From Isoetes taiwanensis (lineage: Eukaryota > Streptophyta > Lycopodiopsida > Isoetales > Isoetaceae), in assembly GCA_021234155.1 (NCBI GenBank), contig JAJEKV010000045.1, positions 770,147 through 834,146 of the forward strand: DNA of 64,000 nucleotides, in the 5' to 3' direction. Under the pieces are notes generated by a model. The model had not been told where the DNA came from. It searched no databases and saw nothing but the letters and a program-made list of their open reading frames with translations. Made by a program: the position numbers and the translations under genes. Shown here piece after piece: positions 22,926-34,124 of the stretch (position 1 is its first letter; each line of letters opens with the position of its first letter).

Positions 22926-23960
22926 CTCATTTGGCCTTATTTCAGGCCATGGCCCATCGTTTGTGGACATGCAAAGTTGGGTTTTCAATTCACATTTAAA
23001 AGAACCCACATTCAGATTATCCTCCATGGACATGCGGAGTTGAGTTTTCCGTCCACATTTACAAGAACCTACATTCAGTTATAAGCATGATACCATTACT
23101 ATATCCCCTCAAGTATCCAACTAATTTAGAATGATGCATTGGGTTGGGCTTAGTAGGACTCAAACATACAATATCACTGTTGTGGGCAACGCGTCTTACC
23201 AAATTCAGCTATAGGTAGGAGGGAGGCAATGTGATGAAGAAAAACAAAATGTATAAGGGAAAGGCCCCTTGAGCAATATTTAGGGCTGGAAAGTGTGCCA
23301 ACGTGCGGAGCGCGGAGGCACACTTGACAGCCCTGAATGTTGGCCAAGGGGCCTTTTGGCATAACGTGAAGGCTGATGACGTGTAATTCTGCCACGTCAG
23401 CCCTTAATTCTTTCGACGTCACTGTTCTTCCTTCTTTCCCATCTGCGGCTATGGTGGTCCAACCATAGTTCCAGTCTCATATCTTCTTATTTCCTCTCCG
23501 GCCGTGTCCTAGACTTGTTTCTAGGCTTGTTCATGATCCAAAACCTTGTTTTTTTCGTTAGCGCCTTCATTTTGCGGTAACGTCTTCAAGGTTTAGAAGA
23601 TCGGATGTTTTTTGTTCTAAAAGTGGTGAAGATTGACGTTTCTGTGGTAGATGTTCGAGCTTTGAGTTGTTGCAGCGAGTCTTAGTCAGATTCTAATGTT
23701 GCATTTTAGTTTTGAAAGATCAGCGAGTCTCAGAGCTATTTCTTGGCTTGTTCATGAGCCTGCGCCTTGTTTTTTTCGGTAGCGCCTTCATTTTTCAGCT
23801 TGCATCTTGAAGATCGAAGTTTTTGTGCTAAAAGTGGTGAAGATCGAGGTTTAGGTTTAAGATCTGCGGGTTTTAAGATGTTGTATGTTAGTTTGGAGCT
23901 TAGATTCGAAGTTTTTTGTGCTGCATGTGTAGCTTTCAGGGTTTCTTGCAAGTGTATTTG
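22926..23960. other. Possible 5' flank, no gene recognised
   Basis: Contains a partial direct duplication: CTTGTTTTTTTCG(G/T)TAGCGC, CTTCATTTT and AAAAGTGGTGAAGAT occur at about 23,545-23,630 and again at 23,770-23,845. No coding sequence is supported. Confidence 0.4.
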
Positions 23961-23964
23961 AAGA

Positions 23965-24243
23965 ATGGCGTCCAAGAAAGAGGTATAATAGTTCTTTCTT
24001 TCTTCTTTGTTTTCTTTTCTAGTTTTCTTAGACTTCCTTTTTTATTTTCAGGATTTGCGGACCTTTGCGGCAGACGAGGTTCTAATGGCTCGAGTAAATG
24101 CCGTTGTGATGTTGTTTGTTATACTAATATGCTGTCAAGTTTTTCTGGTATGTCAGCCGAGTATGGCTGGAGGTTCTACCATATCTGAAGGACCTAGCTT
24201 TGTGCTGAATATCATACATGAACTTGTAATTTTTTATCTGTAA
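23965..24243 (+). CDS. Predicted 69-aa membrane/secreted peptide, two exons
   Basis: A short gene model: ATG at 23,965 (context GAAGAATGGCG), exon 1 to 23,982, a 69-base intron with GT...pyrimidine-rich...TTTTCAG ends (23,983-24,051), and exon 2 24,052-24,243. The product begins MASKKEDLRTFAADEV and then has a strongly hydrophobic segment (VVMLFVILICCQVFLV), i.e. one transmembrane helix or an internal signal anchor, and a short polar tail. I do not recognise the family. The intron is supported only by the sequence signals, and an alternative start at the internal ATG (24,087) would give a classic signal-peptide layout. Confidence 0.3.
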
Positions 24244-24929
24244 ACTTTGGCTGGGTGTAAACCGTTTTTTGATCTGAAGTTGAATGGAAAAAATTTCACT
24301 GGAATTGTAATATTGTTACCCTACTGTTTTTACTCAATTGTGTAATATTTTTGCTTTTAAAATCTTATCTTTTACTCTACATTCCGAGTTTGTTACCTTA
24401 CATTCCAAAATATATTCTAACTTTTTTACCCTACATTTTGCATGATTATACTTTGCACAGTAAACAAAAAAAAGATGCACACTTAATAAACATTTGCTGA
24501 CAATGACAACTAGGGGAGGGTGACCTTCCTCCGTTAAAAAACCATTATTGGTGTTTTTGACGCCCGTTATATGCCATTTTTTTTTTCTCATTTCCGCCTA
24601 CCACTGAACCTTCATTCGACCAGCTTGTTTCCTTTGTCGGACGCTCAAGAAGCAGCTCCAGAAGTGGAGAACGCGGCTCAGGGGCGGCTCCGGGCAAGGG
24701 ATGGTCACCTCAGCCTGTCAAAAACAAGTATTTCGCCTTCCTTCTTTCTTTCTTTTGAGCGATTTTGAGTTGCTCCATCTTGATAACCTTGATAGGACAT
24801 ATAATTTAGGATTTTGTAGCAATTTGAGCTGCTCCATCTAGACAATGTATCTGCAATTTAGGCTTTATAGAGCTGTGTATCTGCAATTCATGTATTGAAT
24901 AGTGGCACCAATTGTTTTTTTGATTGCAG
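24244..24929. other. No gene recognised; possible exon near 24,600-24,730
   Basis: GC-richer patch at 24,600-24,730 within AT-rich DNA, followed by a possible donor. It might be an exon belonging with the SHPRH-like piece just downstream, but I cannot align it to a known domain. Confidence 0.3.
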
Positions 24930-25100
24930 ATAGAAGCTATTGTTCAAATTCTCTTGCTGAGAAGGGATGATCCTATAACTAAAGTGTTAGTTTTTTCAAC
25001 ATGGAATGATGTAGTAGAAAAGTTTTTGGGCTTTTCTACTGTGGATATTTGCCCAGCTTCTGGGTCAAAGTTTGTTGTGGACTTGCAATGCCAGCTATAA
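24930..25100 (+). pseudogene. SHPRH-like helicase/E3 ligase exon fragment
   Basis: A splice acceptor (TTGATTGCAG) is followed by an exon-like frame IEAIVQILLLRRDDPITKVL and VFSTWNDVVEKFL. This matches the start of the helicase C-terminal lobe of plant SHPRH-type SNF2/RING ubiquitin ligases (KIEAVxRRIxxLxxxDPxAKVLVFSSWNDVLDVLE). After about 35 residues the similarity is lost and a stop follows. No Walker A, DExx box or RING is nearby, so it is a fragment. Confidence 0.5.
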
Positions 25101-25183
25101 ATACCAGTAAGGCAGCATGGTGTAGATGAGGACAAGCTCATTTTTTTGAAATGTTCATGATCTCCTGCTTGATGTTATACAGA

Positions 25184-26724
25184 ATTGGCAATTCATTGGT
25201 CGGTCCTGCTTGGAGGCCCAGCTATTTGGACAGTGGGGCTTTTAGCGGCGTTGATATCTTTTTTGCATTATTCTTTGCGGAACATCGGTGCTTTTCTTGG
25301 AGGAAAGGTAAGCAAGATGGTCTTTATCATTATATGAGCTGTGTTTTTGAGGATCTTTTTGTTTCTTGATCTCCTGCTTTTTATGTAATACTTTATGGTG
25401 TGCTGGAACTATTAAATAGTGATTATATTCTCACACTTATTATGGAAGGCGCATTGAATCAATGCCTTCTATGACAAGAGCTCCCTCTTAATGTATTTGA
25501 TGAACACAAGTTAACTAGCATCCGTAAAACATGACAGTTTTAGGTTTCCAAGCAACATCTTACTTGTATGGCCTATCGAGAATAAATTTCTTTGATCAGT
25601 ACCAATATCTGCATGCCTTTAGTCGAATTCTTTATATGCAATAAAGCTTGTTTGTTTATCTATTATAATGTGAGGTTAGCTTATTTGGGCTTAAGATGTG
25701 AGTTTTTAACGGGTTATTGGTAAGACACCTTTATCCATTGTTAGTCCAAAGAAAACTTTGGAGGGTGCTGCAATGAGGTCGACTTCATCGCATCAGTCAC
25801 CGTATTACTTGCAAAGTTGTTGCAAAGGGTCTTCTTTATCGGTATTGATTGGTTATGTTAAATAGTTGTTTGCTTCAAAATGATACTCAAGGATGGCAAG
25901 GTAATTGTTACATTTCTCATGGTCCATTGTTGGCATATACTTTGTCTAGTGTTGTAATGGCCTTTAATTTAATGGCATTTCTTTCAAAAGCATTCCTTAG
26001 TATCGCTGTTTACGCCATCAACTTCGGATGCTCATGGTTGTGCGGTAATTTTTCATGTCGATAATTCTTTGAACAACTTTTTTGTGAAATAGTTTTATAA
26101 TCCATCTTAGTTCTACTAGATAATAATTGTTATACTTGGGTTGTAAGAAGACGAAGTTCCTTCAAAATATGTGCGTGGATCCCCAAGATATCATAATGTT
26201 GTTTGTTGACGTGACTTCGGAAACAACCAAAACCTTAAAAGTTTAAAGGACTGATTACCATGACTTGGAAGGAATTTCTTAGCCCACTATTTTCATAGAG
26301 CCATGGAACCTTAAGGATTTTTATTGATTCATCTTCAATGTGAGATTAATTTAAATATTTTTTTTGGTAAGTTACAAATTGTCATGGCGGTAATTTTTGT
26401 GTCCTTTGAAACAGTCAGCAAAGAATGGGGTTGCTGGTTTTCATGGCATCACTCTTTGGCGATTTAACCAAGTCTATGATAAAGCGAGAGATGTTGGGGT
26501 GAAAGACAATTGGGAAGTTGATCCCCGGTCATGGTATTCATCCCACAAAAACATTTGATATTGACTAGCATTTGTACGAGAGTTTGATAACTTTTTGCTT
26601 TCTTTACCATAGGTGGGATGTTGGACCGTGTGGATAGCTACATTTTTACTTTCGGCTTTGTTCATTCATTTGTGAAGATAGGCTTACCCCGTTTGGTGTT
26701 TAGTTCATCATTGTACCAAATATA
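25184..26724 (+). pseudogene. Plastid-type CDP-diacylglycerol synthase, decayed
   Basis: Exon-like pieces in the right order match the C-terminal half of CDS4/CDS5-type phosphatidate cytidylyltransferases, which make CDP-diacylglycerol from CTP and phosphatidate in plastid membranes. 25,184-25,310: LLGGPAIWTVGLLAALISF then FLGGK, ending at a GTAAGC donor. ~25,745: SPKKTLEGA (family SPKKTWEG). 26,420-26,530: FMASLFGDLTKSMIKRE, then, after a frame break, GVKD and LIPGHG. ~26,613: acceptor CCATAG, then GGMLDRVDSYIFTFGFVHSF. This is the family signature S-M-x-KR...KD...PGHGG-x-DR-x-D, split by a normal-looking intron. Two frameshifts argue for a pseudogene; sequencing indels are the alternative. 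The N-terminal half is absent. Confidence 0.65.
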
Positions 26725-27289
26725 AAATTGATTAGTAGCAAATCATTTTTCCTAAAATTCATTATGTTTTATTGGTGCCCGTTTCATTTGACTAATGAAG
26801 TTTGCCACCAAAGACAATTACAGTCGTGCACATCATGGAATACTGCACTTTATTAAGTTTCACTTTATTCTTGAGATCCATTCGCAAGGGAATATAGCAT
26901 AAAGAATAATCAAGTCACAATCGCTATGAAGAAGCTACCTCATCCTTTTGACTCGATCTGGGCTCCAAGAGATGGAAACACATTACCTACTTATGAGCAC
27001 ATATTGCCTACTTATTGGCGCTTCATATCTGACGAGAATTCAACCAGGAGTTCTTGTAATCAATTACAATTGTTACAGCAAGTAATTTATGCACTCCTTA
27101 TTGTTCAATCCTTATTGTTTTTTAAGGTTCATTGGATTTCAGCATTTTCCTACAAATATGCCAGACACGAAACATGGTCTAGATCGAGACACGAATGGTC
27201 ACACTGCAACAATCCATTCCAGCTGAAAATAGTTTAGGACGCCTGTTGTACATAAATTTTGGAAGATGGTTTGCTCTTAAAGATTCCAA
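26725..27289. other. No gene recognised
   Basis: A 103-codon frame at 26,926-27,237 (+) has an ordinary composition but no motif I know (PHPFDSIWAPRDGN...). Confidence 0.35.
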
Positions 27290-27395
27290 TGTAGTCCATT
27301 GAAGGTCCCATGTGGTCCATTGAAGGGTAATCAGTGGTCCTTTGAAGGGCACTTTGTGGTCCACTAAAGGGTACGTGTGGTCTATTGGGGCTGAA
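27290..27395. repeat. 21-22 bp minisatellite, five units
   Basis: The unit GTGGTCCATTGAAGGGTAATC and variants repeat five times with a 21-22 base period, degenerating at the last copy. Confidence 0.75.
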
Positions 27396-27638
27396 TTAAC
27401 CTCCTGACTTAAAACCTTCCTAGCCAACTCCAAATATATCGAAAACTCTGTTGTGCGGGATCAATTGAAACCTAAGGACTTAAGCTTCAATATGGTATGC
27501 TAAAAAGAGGACTTAAAAAAAAATTTGCCCATCATAATAAAATATGTTTCCTTAAGTGGCCACGCCCTATTCGATATGGGAGCAGAATTACACGTAATCA
27601 GCCTGTACGTGGTAATCAAGGTCTGAAACTGAATTGCG
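27396..27638. other. Flank of the chromovirus
   Basis: No gene seen. ATTGCG immediately before the LTR pairs with ATTCG after the other LTR (45,017-45,021) as a likely, slightly imperfect target-site duplication. Confidence 0.4.
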
Positions 27639-29292
27639 GTGGCGGCTCCTTGCTAAACAAACATACTGGCGACGCACCGCGTACACTTTCGGCAGAAATC
27701 CCCGTCCGGCTCAACAACCGCCGCAGACCCTCCGTCTATCCCGCACTCTGGGACTTCCGTAGTGCGGGAAGGGGACACGAAGGTGTCTTGCGCGCCCTTC
27801 CCCTATGGGCTCCTATCACAGCGGAAGCATAAACACGTCAGAACTAGCAATACAATACAACAGGCTACCTCAAGGGTAGCTCAACAGCACATCCATAGAT
27901 GCAAAGAACATAATCACATGCCATAAAACATGGGAGCTCCTACCCGTGGCTCAGACACATAGGGTAGTCGACTGACTAGATAGGCCTCAAGATAGAGCAG
28001 ACCGAGTCATAACAATGGCGGGGCTGGCATAAGACAATGGCTAGGGTTGACCACTCCATCCGCCCCCCTCCATTGCATACTTTGCGATGGGCTAGATCAA
28101 GCCGTGGCATGACTCTAACCTTCCTGGGATCACGCAATCCCATGGCATCACCCATCGGGGACTACTCCAAAGTTGCATCTCCCCGGTCCGGACGAGGTAG
28201 GAAGGGTTGCATCTCCCTTTCCTGGGTTCTAGAGGCTCCACGGGCGGCTAGAGAATCGTGGCGACACACACGCCATTCGTACCCGATCAACCCCCAAAAC
28301 AAGAGCCAAAGCCGACACTTGCAACTCTTGAGAGGCGACACCATTGCCCCCAGAGGTGTCCGGGACTCATGCTCGCCCACACGGTGACCCACCATAAGCC
28401 TAGCCCACCGTGGGATCCCCGCCCCCACTTTCGGCAGGGATCCACCCTCCATCTTGCCTCTAGCCCCGTTGTGTGGTGCTTGAGTCACGCCATAGCTTCC
28501 GTGAGTCTCTGGGTTCCTATGCACAAAGTGCCGCAACTAATAGAAACTAAGGGATCTATACTAGGAGCATACTACATATGGCCCTAGGTCTCTACCCCCT
28601 TCCCAACACAAGAGGAACAACATGATCAACCATCATCACATAATCATCACGAACAATATCATATGAACATCTTAACCTAATCATACATATCTAACTATCG
28701 CTATGGTTCCTTGGTTAGGGTTCAAGATGTTCAACAAAGGATCTAGGGTGGCTCTACTCTAGACACAAAATATTAACCCACCTCGAATGCTAACTTCCGG
28801 TGAACTAACATGAACCCTACTCAACCTACTTCCTCCGTAAGCGCTTCCTCCCATCCCCAGCGTCTCCATGCTCCTTGACGAGGTTCAAGACCTGCTCCCT
28901 CAATCGATCATACGCACCTTCCGTGGGTCTTTGCTCCCGAGCTAGGCTATGATTTAACGATGCTCAAAACGGGGTTTCGGGCACGCGTGGATGAGAGCTC
29001 AGTGCTAGGTCAGGAAAAAGGGTCTAGGGTTAGGGTTAGGGCTTATATAGGTGTGGGTCCACGTGGGATGCCACGTGGCACCACTAAGATAAAGGCCGGT
29101 GGCGGTTGTTCAATAGGATAAGGCCATGTGGAGATGGGCCTTATCCTAAGGTTATCTAAGTTAATAATTAACTTAGATGTGCACCCCTTGCCACTTATTC
29201 GAGGCATACAAGGCTACCTAGGTAGACTTGTATGGTGACTGAGAGTCCGTGAATATACGTATTTATGGCGTTATATTCCTTGGAACGCCACA
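27639..29292 (-). repeat. Left (3') LTR of chromovirus
   Basis: Direct repeat of 43,371-45,016. The right LTR starts TGTGACGCTCC; the left one is blurred at that end (TGCGGTGGCGGCTCC), so its exact first base is uncertain by about four positions. It ends AACGCCACA, then the polypurine tract. Long AT-rich stretches (e.g. 28,600-28,790) are almost identical to the partner. Confidence 0.9.
29025..29178 (-). promoter_or_regulatory. LTR promoter: hairpins, two G-boxes, TATA, telomere-like repeats
   Basis: Read on the minus strand: a 25-base palindrome (29,154-29,178), an 11-bp-stem hairpin AGGATAAGGCC/GGCCTTATCCT (29,115-29,147), two G-boxes CCACGTGG (29,071-29,078 and 29,059-29,066), a TATA box CCTATATAAG (29,042-29,051), then CCCTAACCCTAACCCTA (29,025-29,041). 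G-boxes are bZIP/bHLH targets in plants; telomere-like boxes near transcription starts are known promoter elements. The block is repeated in the right LTR, where it would drive the element. Confidence 0.6.
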
Positions 29293-29819
29293 TTCTCCCC
29301 CTTAGGACAATCTTTGTCCCCCCTAAGATTAAAGGTGACGAGCCTATCTATCCCCAAAACAACATAAGATCATACAGTTAAGTTTAATTTAAACGATCAA
29401 CTTCCTATTAAGGTTAAATGTCCAAATTTAGGCTATATTTGTACTTATACAAAATTATATAGCCTTAACAAGGTTACTTCTTACAATAATTCAACACATT
29501 ATTATAAGAGTTATTAGGGTTCATAATCTAAATTATGGTTCCCCCATCTTCTCGTAATGCGCCCCACCTCGATGCTCCTTCTCACTTGGTCCATTGGTTT
29601 AGCAATTAAGAGATCTTGTGTTCAAGTCTCTGGGGGTCCGTCATATGTCCTCATGGACGCTGCCAATGTGGCATGACGTAAAAATACTATCTACTATCTA
29701 CTATCTACTTGCCTGCACATGGAGCACATTACGTTAGTTTAATTAATAAGTTTGTGGTTTTAGGGGACCACCCCCCTTACCATACCTTGCACTCGATCAT
29801 GGCCCTTCCGGATTTGAGC

Positions 29820-30170
29820 TTAAGGACCATTTAAGATGATCCCATCATCGCCCATGATCAAGTGCTACCTTGTACTTTCGTTACCCTACCGAAAGTACCC
29901 CTAGTGCATCATGCCCCAAGGGTTTTAAGCTAGGGAACGTCTCACGATCCCATCATCGCACATGATCACTTTGACCTTCACCATGACCCCCCTATGGCTA
30001 GGTGTGCGAACCCCACATCGTGGCATAGAGAGCATCCGACCGATGTCCCATCATCGCACCATGCCTTTCCTCTCTCTCGCGATGACCCTATTGGTCATGC
30101 GCATCTTCTGGTGCATGTTGGCCTAGAGAATGCCTTAAAAGGCTTATCTCATCATCGCCCACATGTTCCA
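29820..30170. repeat. Degenerate ~100-bp tandem repeat in chromovirus 3' region
   Basis: The motif CCCATCATCGCMCATGATCA and variants occurs at about 29,838, 29,947, 30,044 and 30,148, spaced 97-109 bases. A perfect 9-bp-stem hairpin (GTACTTTCG/CGAAAGTAC, 29,872-29,898) lies in the first unit. Located between the chromodomain stop and the 3' LTR. The stretch 29,304-29,820 holds no gene. Confidence 0.55.
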
Positions 30171-30243
30171 AGATTCTGGCCTATGTATTCCACTAGCTAG
30201 AATACATCTGCCAGAACTAGAGGCTAACTAAGAAACACACTAG

Positions 30244-31500
30244 CTAACCTCCTGGGAAGTCGGGTCGCACCAAGTCGAGACGACTTCGCCCATCAAACTC
30301 CTTCATAAACTCGGGTATTGCTTCTCCAAATCCCGCTTCAATACCCATGTCGGCGTCTTCCACGGGCAAGTGCTTCCACTTGACCAAATACTGGAGGAAC
30401 TGAGACCTCCTAGTCTTCTTGAATGACTTATCAAGAAGTAACTCAGGCACGATTTCAACTTGCTCTTCCGTCATTTCCAACAAGGTTGGAGTATCCAAAA
30501 CCTCATCAGGGTTAGGATTGTGCCTTTTCAATAAACTTACGTGGAAGACCTTGTGAACTTTGAGATGAGCCGGAAGATCCAACTTGTAGGCCCGGGAGCC
30601 CACTCTCCACAATCTTAAATGGACCAGCCCACCTAGGGGCAAGCTTCTTGCAACTCCCAATCCGCTTAGCTTGCTTAACCTTGATCTTCAACCACACGCT
30701 ATCGCCTACCTTGAACTCTCTTACGGTCCCTTCAGGTTTGTCGGCCACGCTTCTTCTCGCCGACTTCTTGCTGCTAGGAGGTAACCCCTCACTTCTTCTA
30801 CCAACTCGCGCATATCTCCTAGCATCCGGCTGGGACACTTCAACCTTTGACACGGGTTGTGCCAAGTGTCCTGGTTAAGCAATCGGTACCGTAATTTACC
30901 ATGAAAGGAGACATCTGAGATGACTCCTGCTTTGGCACTATTGTAGGCGAATTCCACCAAGTGGATATACTCATCCCACTTGGACTTGCTTATTCCACAC
31001 AAAGCTTCTAAGCATATCTTCAATGATTCGATTCGCCCTCTCTCGGCCACCGACCGCCCTGCTTTGGGGATGATAAGTCGCGGCTCATGGAGAGCTTCGT
31101 CTGAATGGTGCTAAAAGGTCCCGCCAAAAAGCACTCGTCAAACTTAGAATCTCTATCGATATTATCTCCCGAGGCATGCCATGGAGCCTAAAAATCTCCT
31201 TTCACAAATAGCTTTGGCAAGATCTAATCGTTGGGTTCCAGAGTTCCTACAAGGCACAAAATGTGCCATCTTAGATAATTTGTCTACTACGACCATCAAT
31301 GCATCCTTGCCTCAAGAGTCTTGGGAAGTCCTGTGGATAAAATCCATACTTACCACTTCCCACTTCGTGATTCTAAGATCGCTAGAGGTTCCAAGGCTCC
31401 CTGAATTAAGTCGCCCGCTTTGGTTTGCCGACACAACCGGCACTCATAATATATCTTGCTATCTGCTTCTTCATTCCCGGCCGGTAGCTACTGAATCTTG
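30244..31500 (-). pseudogene. Integrase with C-terminal chromodomain, broken
   Basis: Read leftwards across several frames. Around 31,400-31,510 is the end of the zinc module. Near 31,150-31,175 are pieces of the catalytic core (GMPREIIS, then DRDSKF in another frame). At 31,050-30,890 WDEYIHLVEFAYNSAKAG is the conserved end of the core. At 30,720-30,600 is the GPxR/K-like segment (VWLKIKVKQAKRIG, LAPRWAGPFKIVE). At 30,560-30,250 HVSLLKRHNPNP is followed by a chromodomain (PELLLDKSFKKTRRSQF, LQYLVKWKHLPVEDA). The chromodomain keeps the VKW core strand but lacks obvious N- and C-terminal cage aromatics, as in many plant chromoviruses. Frameshifts make it inactive as written. Confidence 0.8.
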
Positions 31501-31510
31501 AAGTAGGTCT

Positions 31511-32533
31511 TCATAAACCCCGCATGCTATTGGGCTTGTTGTGTGTGTCATGAAGAATTAACTTCCTTACACCTGACGATTCGGGTACACACAACTTATG
31601 CTTATGATATAACAAGTTGCCTTCCTTCTTATAATGCTTGAAGGCTTCTCGTTCCTTATCTGTTCTAGCCTCCCTAGAGAGGCTTTCCCACACCTCCTTG
31701 AAATCACCATCAAATGGTAATGTCTCCTCAATTTTCTTGCCATACCCACTCGAAAGAGTTGATATAGCATTACAATGTGTTCTCGTCTCAAGGGGTCTTC
31801 TAGAAAGAGCATTGGCGACCACATTCAACTTACCTGGCTTATAGGCAATCTCAAAGTCATACTCCTCTAGGAATTCCATCCACCTCCTTTGCCTTAGATT
31901 AAGGAGAGGTTGGGTAAAGATGTATTGGAGGCTCTGGTGATTCGTATCTAACTGAAACTTCCTCCCGAGCAAATAATGCCTCCAAATACGAAGAGCTCTG
32001 ACAATAGCTAGAAGTTCCTGATCATGGGTTGGATAGCGCTGCTCGGTGTCGTTCAACTTCTTGGAATCATAAGCTATTACTCTTCCTTCTTGCATAAGGA
32101 CTCCACCTGTCGCTATCTTACTTGCATCTGTTGCTACTATCTTATCCTTGTCTGGATCTGGCAGAACTAGCACTGGTGCTGATGTTAAGGCCTCCTTAAG
32201 CTTTTCAAATGAAGTTTGAACATTTTCCACCCAATATGTTCTCCAATCTTTCACCTTAGCACTCTTAGTGAGGTCCGTCAAAGGGGAGGCCCACTTAGCG
32301 AAGTCCTTCATGAACTTTCTGTAATAACCTGCCAGACCTAGAAAGCTTCTTACTTCCGCCATATTCTTTGGAGCTGGCCAATCTACTACTGCTTTGATCT
32401 TTGCGGGGTCGGTAGAGATTCCTTCCGCCGATATGACATGGCCCAAGTACTCCACTCTTTCCGTAGCAAAGTGGCATTTGGAGAGCTTTCCATACAAACG
32501 ATGCCGCCTCAACTTTTCTAACACCCTCCTCAA
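31511..32533 (-). pseudogene. pol: RT thumb and RNase H, catalytic Asp codons altered
   Basis: A 340-codon open frame: the RT thumb (VEYLGHVISAEGISTDPAKI, VRSFLGLAGYYRKFM) and the RNase H domain (VATDASKIATGGVLMQEGR, DQELLAIVRALRIWRHYLLG, FQLDTNHQSLQYIF, NVVANALSRR) and the start of the integrase. The family has TDHxSL and ADALSR; here the Asp residues read Asn (TNH, VANALSR), both explained by G-to-A changes in GAT codons. With two of the catalytic Asp gone the RNase H should be dead although the frame is open. Confidence 0.85.
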
Positions 32534-32549
32534 ATGCTGACTATGATCT

Positions 32550-33020
32550 TCAATGGCTGTAAACTAGAATGTCGTCGAAGAAGACAATGACAAACTCATC
32601 TAGAAAATCCCTGAAGACATCGTTCATGAGGCGCATAAAAGTTGCTGGAGCATTCGACAATCCAAAGGGCATTACCGTAAACTCAAAATGACCATACCGC
32701 GTTCTAAAGGCGGTCTTATGGATATCTTCTTCCTTTATCCTTATTTGGTGGTATCCTGACCTTAAGTCAATTTTAGAGAATACCTTTGCTCCTTGGAGCT
32801 GGTCCATCAAATCATCTGCCCTTGGCAATGCATACTTATTCTTTATCGCCGCGCTTGTTGAGTGGGCGATAGTCTATGCACATTCTTAAGCTGCCATCTT
32901 TCTTCTTCACGAAGAGTATGGGTGCTCCAAAAGGAGACACACTTGCTCTAATAAAACCAAGCTCAAGCAATTCACCGAGCCGTTTCTTGAGCTCTGTCAA
33001 CTCACGGGGTGCTCATCCCG
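32550..33020 (-). pseudogene. pol: Reverse transcriptase palm/fingers, broken
   Basis: 32,828-32,550 encodes [40 protein letters not shown] and FFDDILVYS, the Ty3/gypsy RT palm with its catalytic Asp pair. Upstream, 33,010-32,830 contains [20 protein letters not shown]-like and IDYRPLNK-like pieces in shifted frames. A stop/frameshift near 32,545 separates it from the thumb. Confidence 0.85.
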
Positions 33021-33359
33021 TATGGTGCCTTCTTTGGTAGACTTAGCATCCGGTGCTAATGTGATCTCACACTCCACACCCCTATAAGGTGGTAGCTGCC
33101 GGTTTCATCCCCGAAATACATCCTTGAATTCGAAATAAGCCTTGCTCTTGGGCTTTTAAGCAACCTGCTTCCCCTTTTGATCGTTTCCATTACGTTTATT
33201 GGGCTCAATTGCCTCTAATCTCAAAATGTAATCCACCTTATTTCTTTCTATACTTTTCCTTAGCTGCTTCAAAGAAATACACTGCATAGAAGAAGCTGTC
33301 TTCTTACCTCTCACTATGAATTTGGTGCCCCTCCGGTCTTGTCATGGCGACTTCATTCG

Positions 33360-34019
33360 TTATCGCGGTCGATCATGGCTTTCGGGTTTTAGGAACTCCA
33401 TTCCTACTATAAGGTCATACCTTCCAATCTCCATGACCTCTGCCCCCATGGGACACTTACTTCCACTAAGGTCTATGTCGAATGTGATCCTTCTCCCCTT
33501 AGTGTGCCGAATGGCGCCGTTTGCCATAGCAACTGGCCTTGGCTTAGACTTCAATACCTTGTTCTTCATTAGGGCAGCCAGCCTAGGAGAGGTGAAATTG
33601 TGAGAGCTACCTGTGTCTATGAGGACTATATATGGGTTGCTATCTATGATTCCATCAGCCGCAATTACTGTTGACTGATTCTCTATGTCACCCGACTCAA
33701 TATTTGCACATATGTGGCACTCACCATCTATGAAGTCCTGGGCCTCATGCTGGTCGTCGTCTTCATCCGCTTCTGTTGGTGAATCCCAATCCATGAGCTC
33801 TGCCAAAGCTGCCTGCATGACGAATGGGCAATCATGTGTTCGGTGCCCTGGCTGGAAGCACCTGAAACATAGCTTCTTCTCAATACATTCCTGTCTCTTC
33901 TCTTTCGTCAGGCTGTCTAGAATACGCTTTAACATGCTGCCCCCTGATGCATTCTGCGGCTTACGGTCTCCAAAGTTCTTACCTTGAGCTCTTCCTTGCT
34001 GCTGGCCTCCTGATGGCAT
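33360..34019 (-). CDS. Gag C-terminus (zinc knuckle) and aspartic protease
   Basis: One open frame of 219 residues. The N-terminal third is basic and Gln/Gly-rich; then LCFRCFQPGHRTHDCPF is a CX2CX4HX4C zinc knuckle. After an acidic linker comes YIVLIDTGSSHNFTSPRLA, a protease with an intact D-T-G-S-S loop, and DLIVGMEFL, the usual end of the chromovirus protease core. This is the best-preserved functional block of the element. It overlaps shadow frames on the other strand. Confidence 0.85.
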   Translation of the reverse strand: MPSGGQQQGRAQGKNFGDRKPQNASGGSMLKRILDSLTKEKRQECIEKKLCFRCFQPGHRTHDCPFVMQAALAELMDWDSPTEADEDDDQHEAQDFIDGECHICANIESGDIENQSTVIAADGIIDSNPYIVLIDTGSSHNFTSPRLAALMKNKVLKSKPRPVAMANGAIRHTKGRRITFDIDLSGSKCPMGAEVMEIGRYDLIVGMEFLKPESHDRPR

Positions 34020-34124
34020 AGTTGCTGATTGCTTACTTTGTTGCTGCCCTTTGGTATCGCCTGTTGACTTCCCTTTGAAGGCCGATTGTCTCTACTTTGG
34101 CGTTCTTTGGAGCTTCTTCCAAAC

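Noticed and set aside
29025-29042. Interstitial telomere
   Set aside because: Only about three units and identical in both LTRs, so an LTR promoter motif rather than a telomere remnant.
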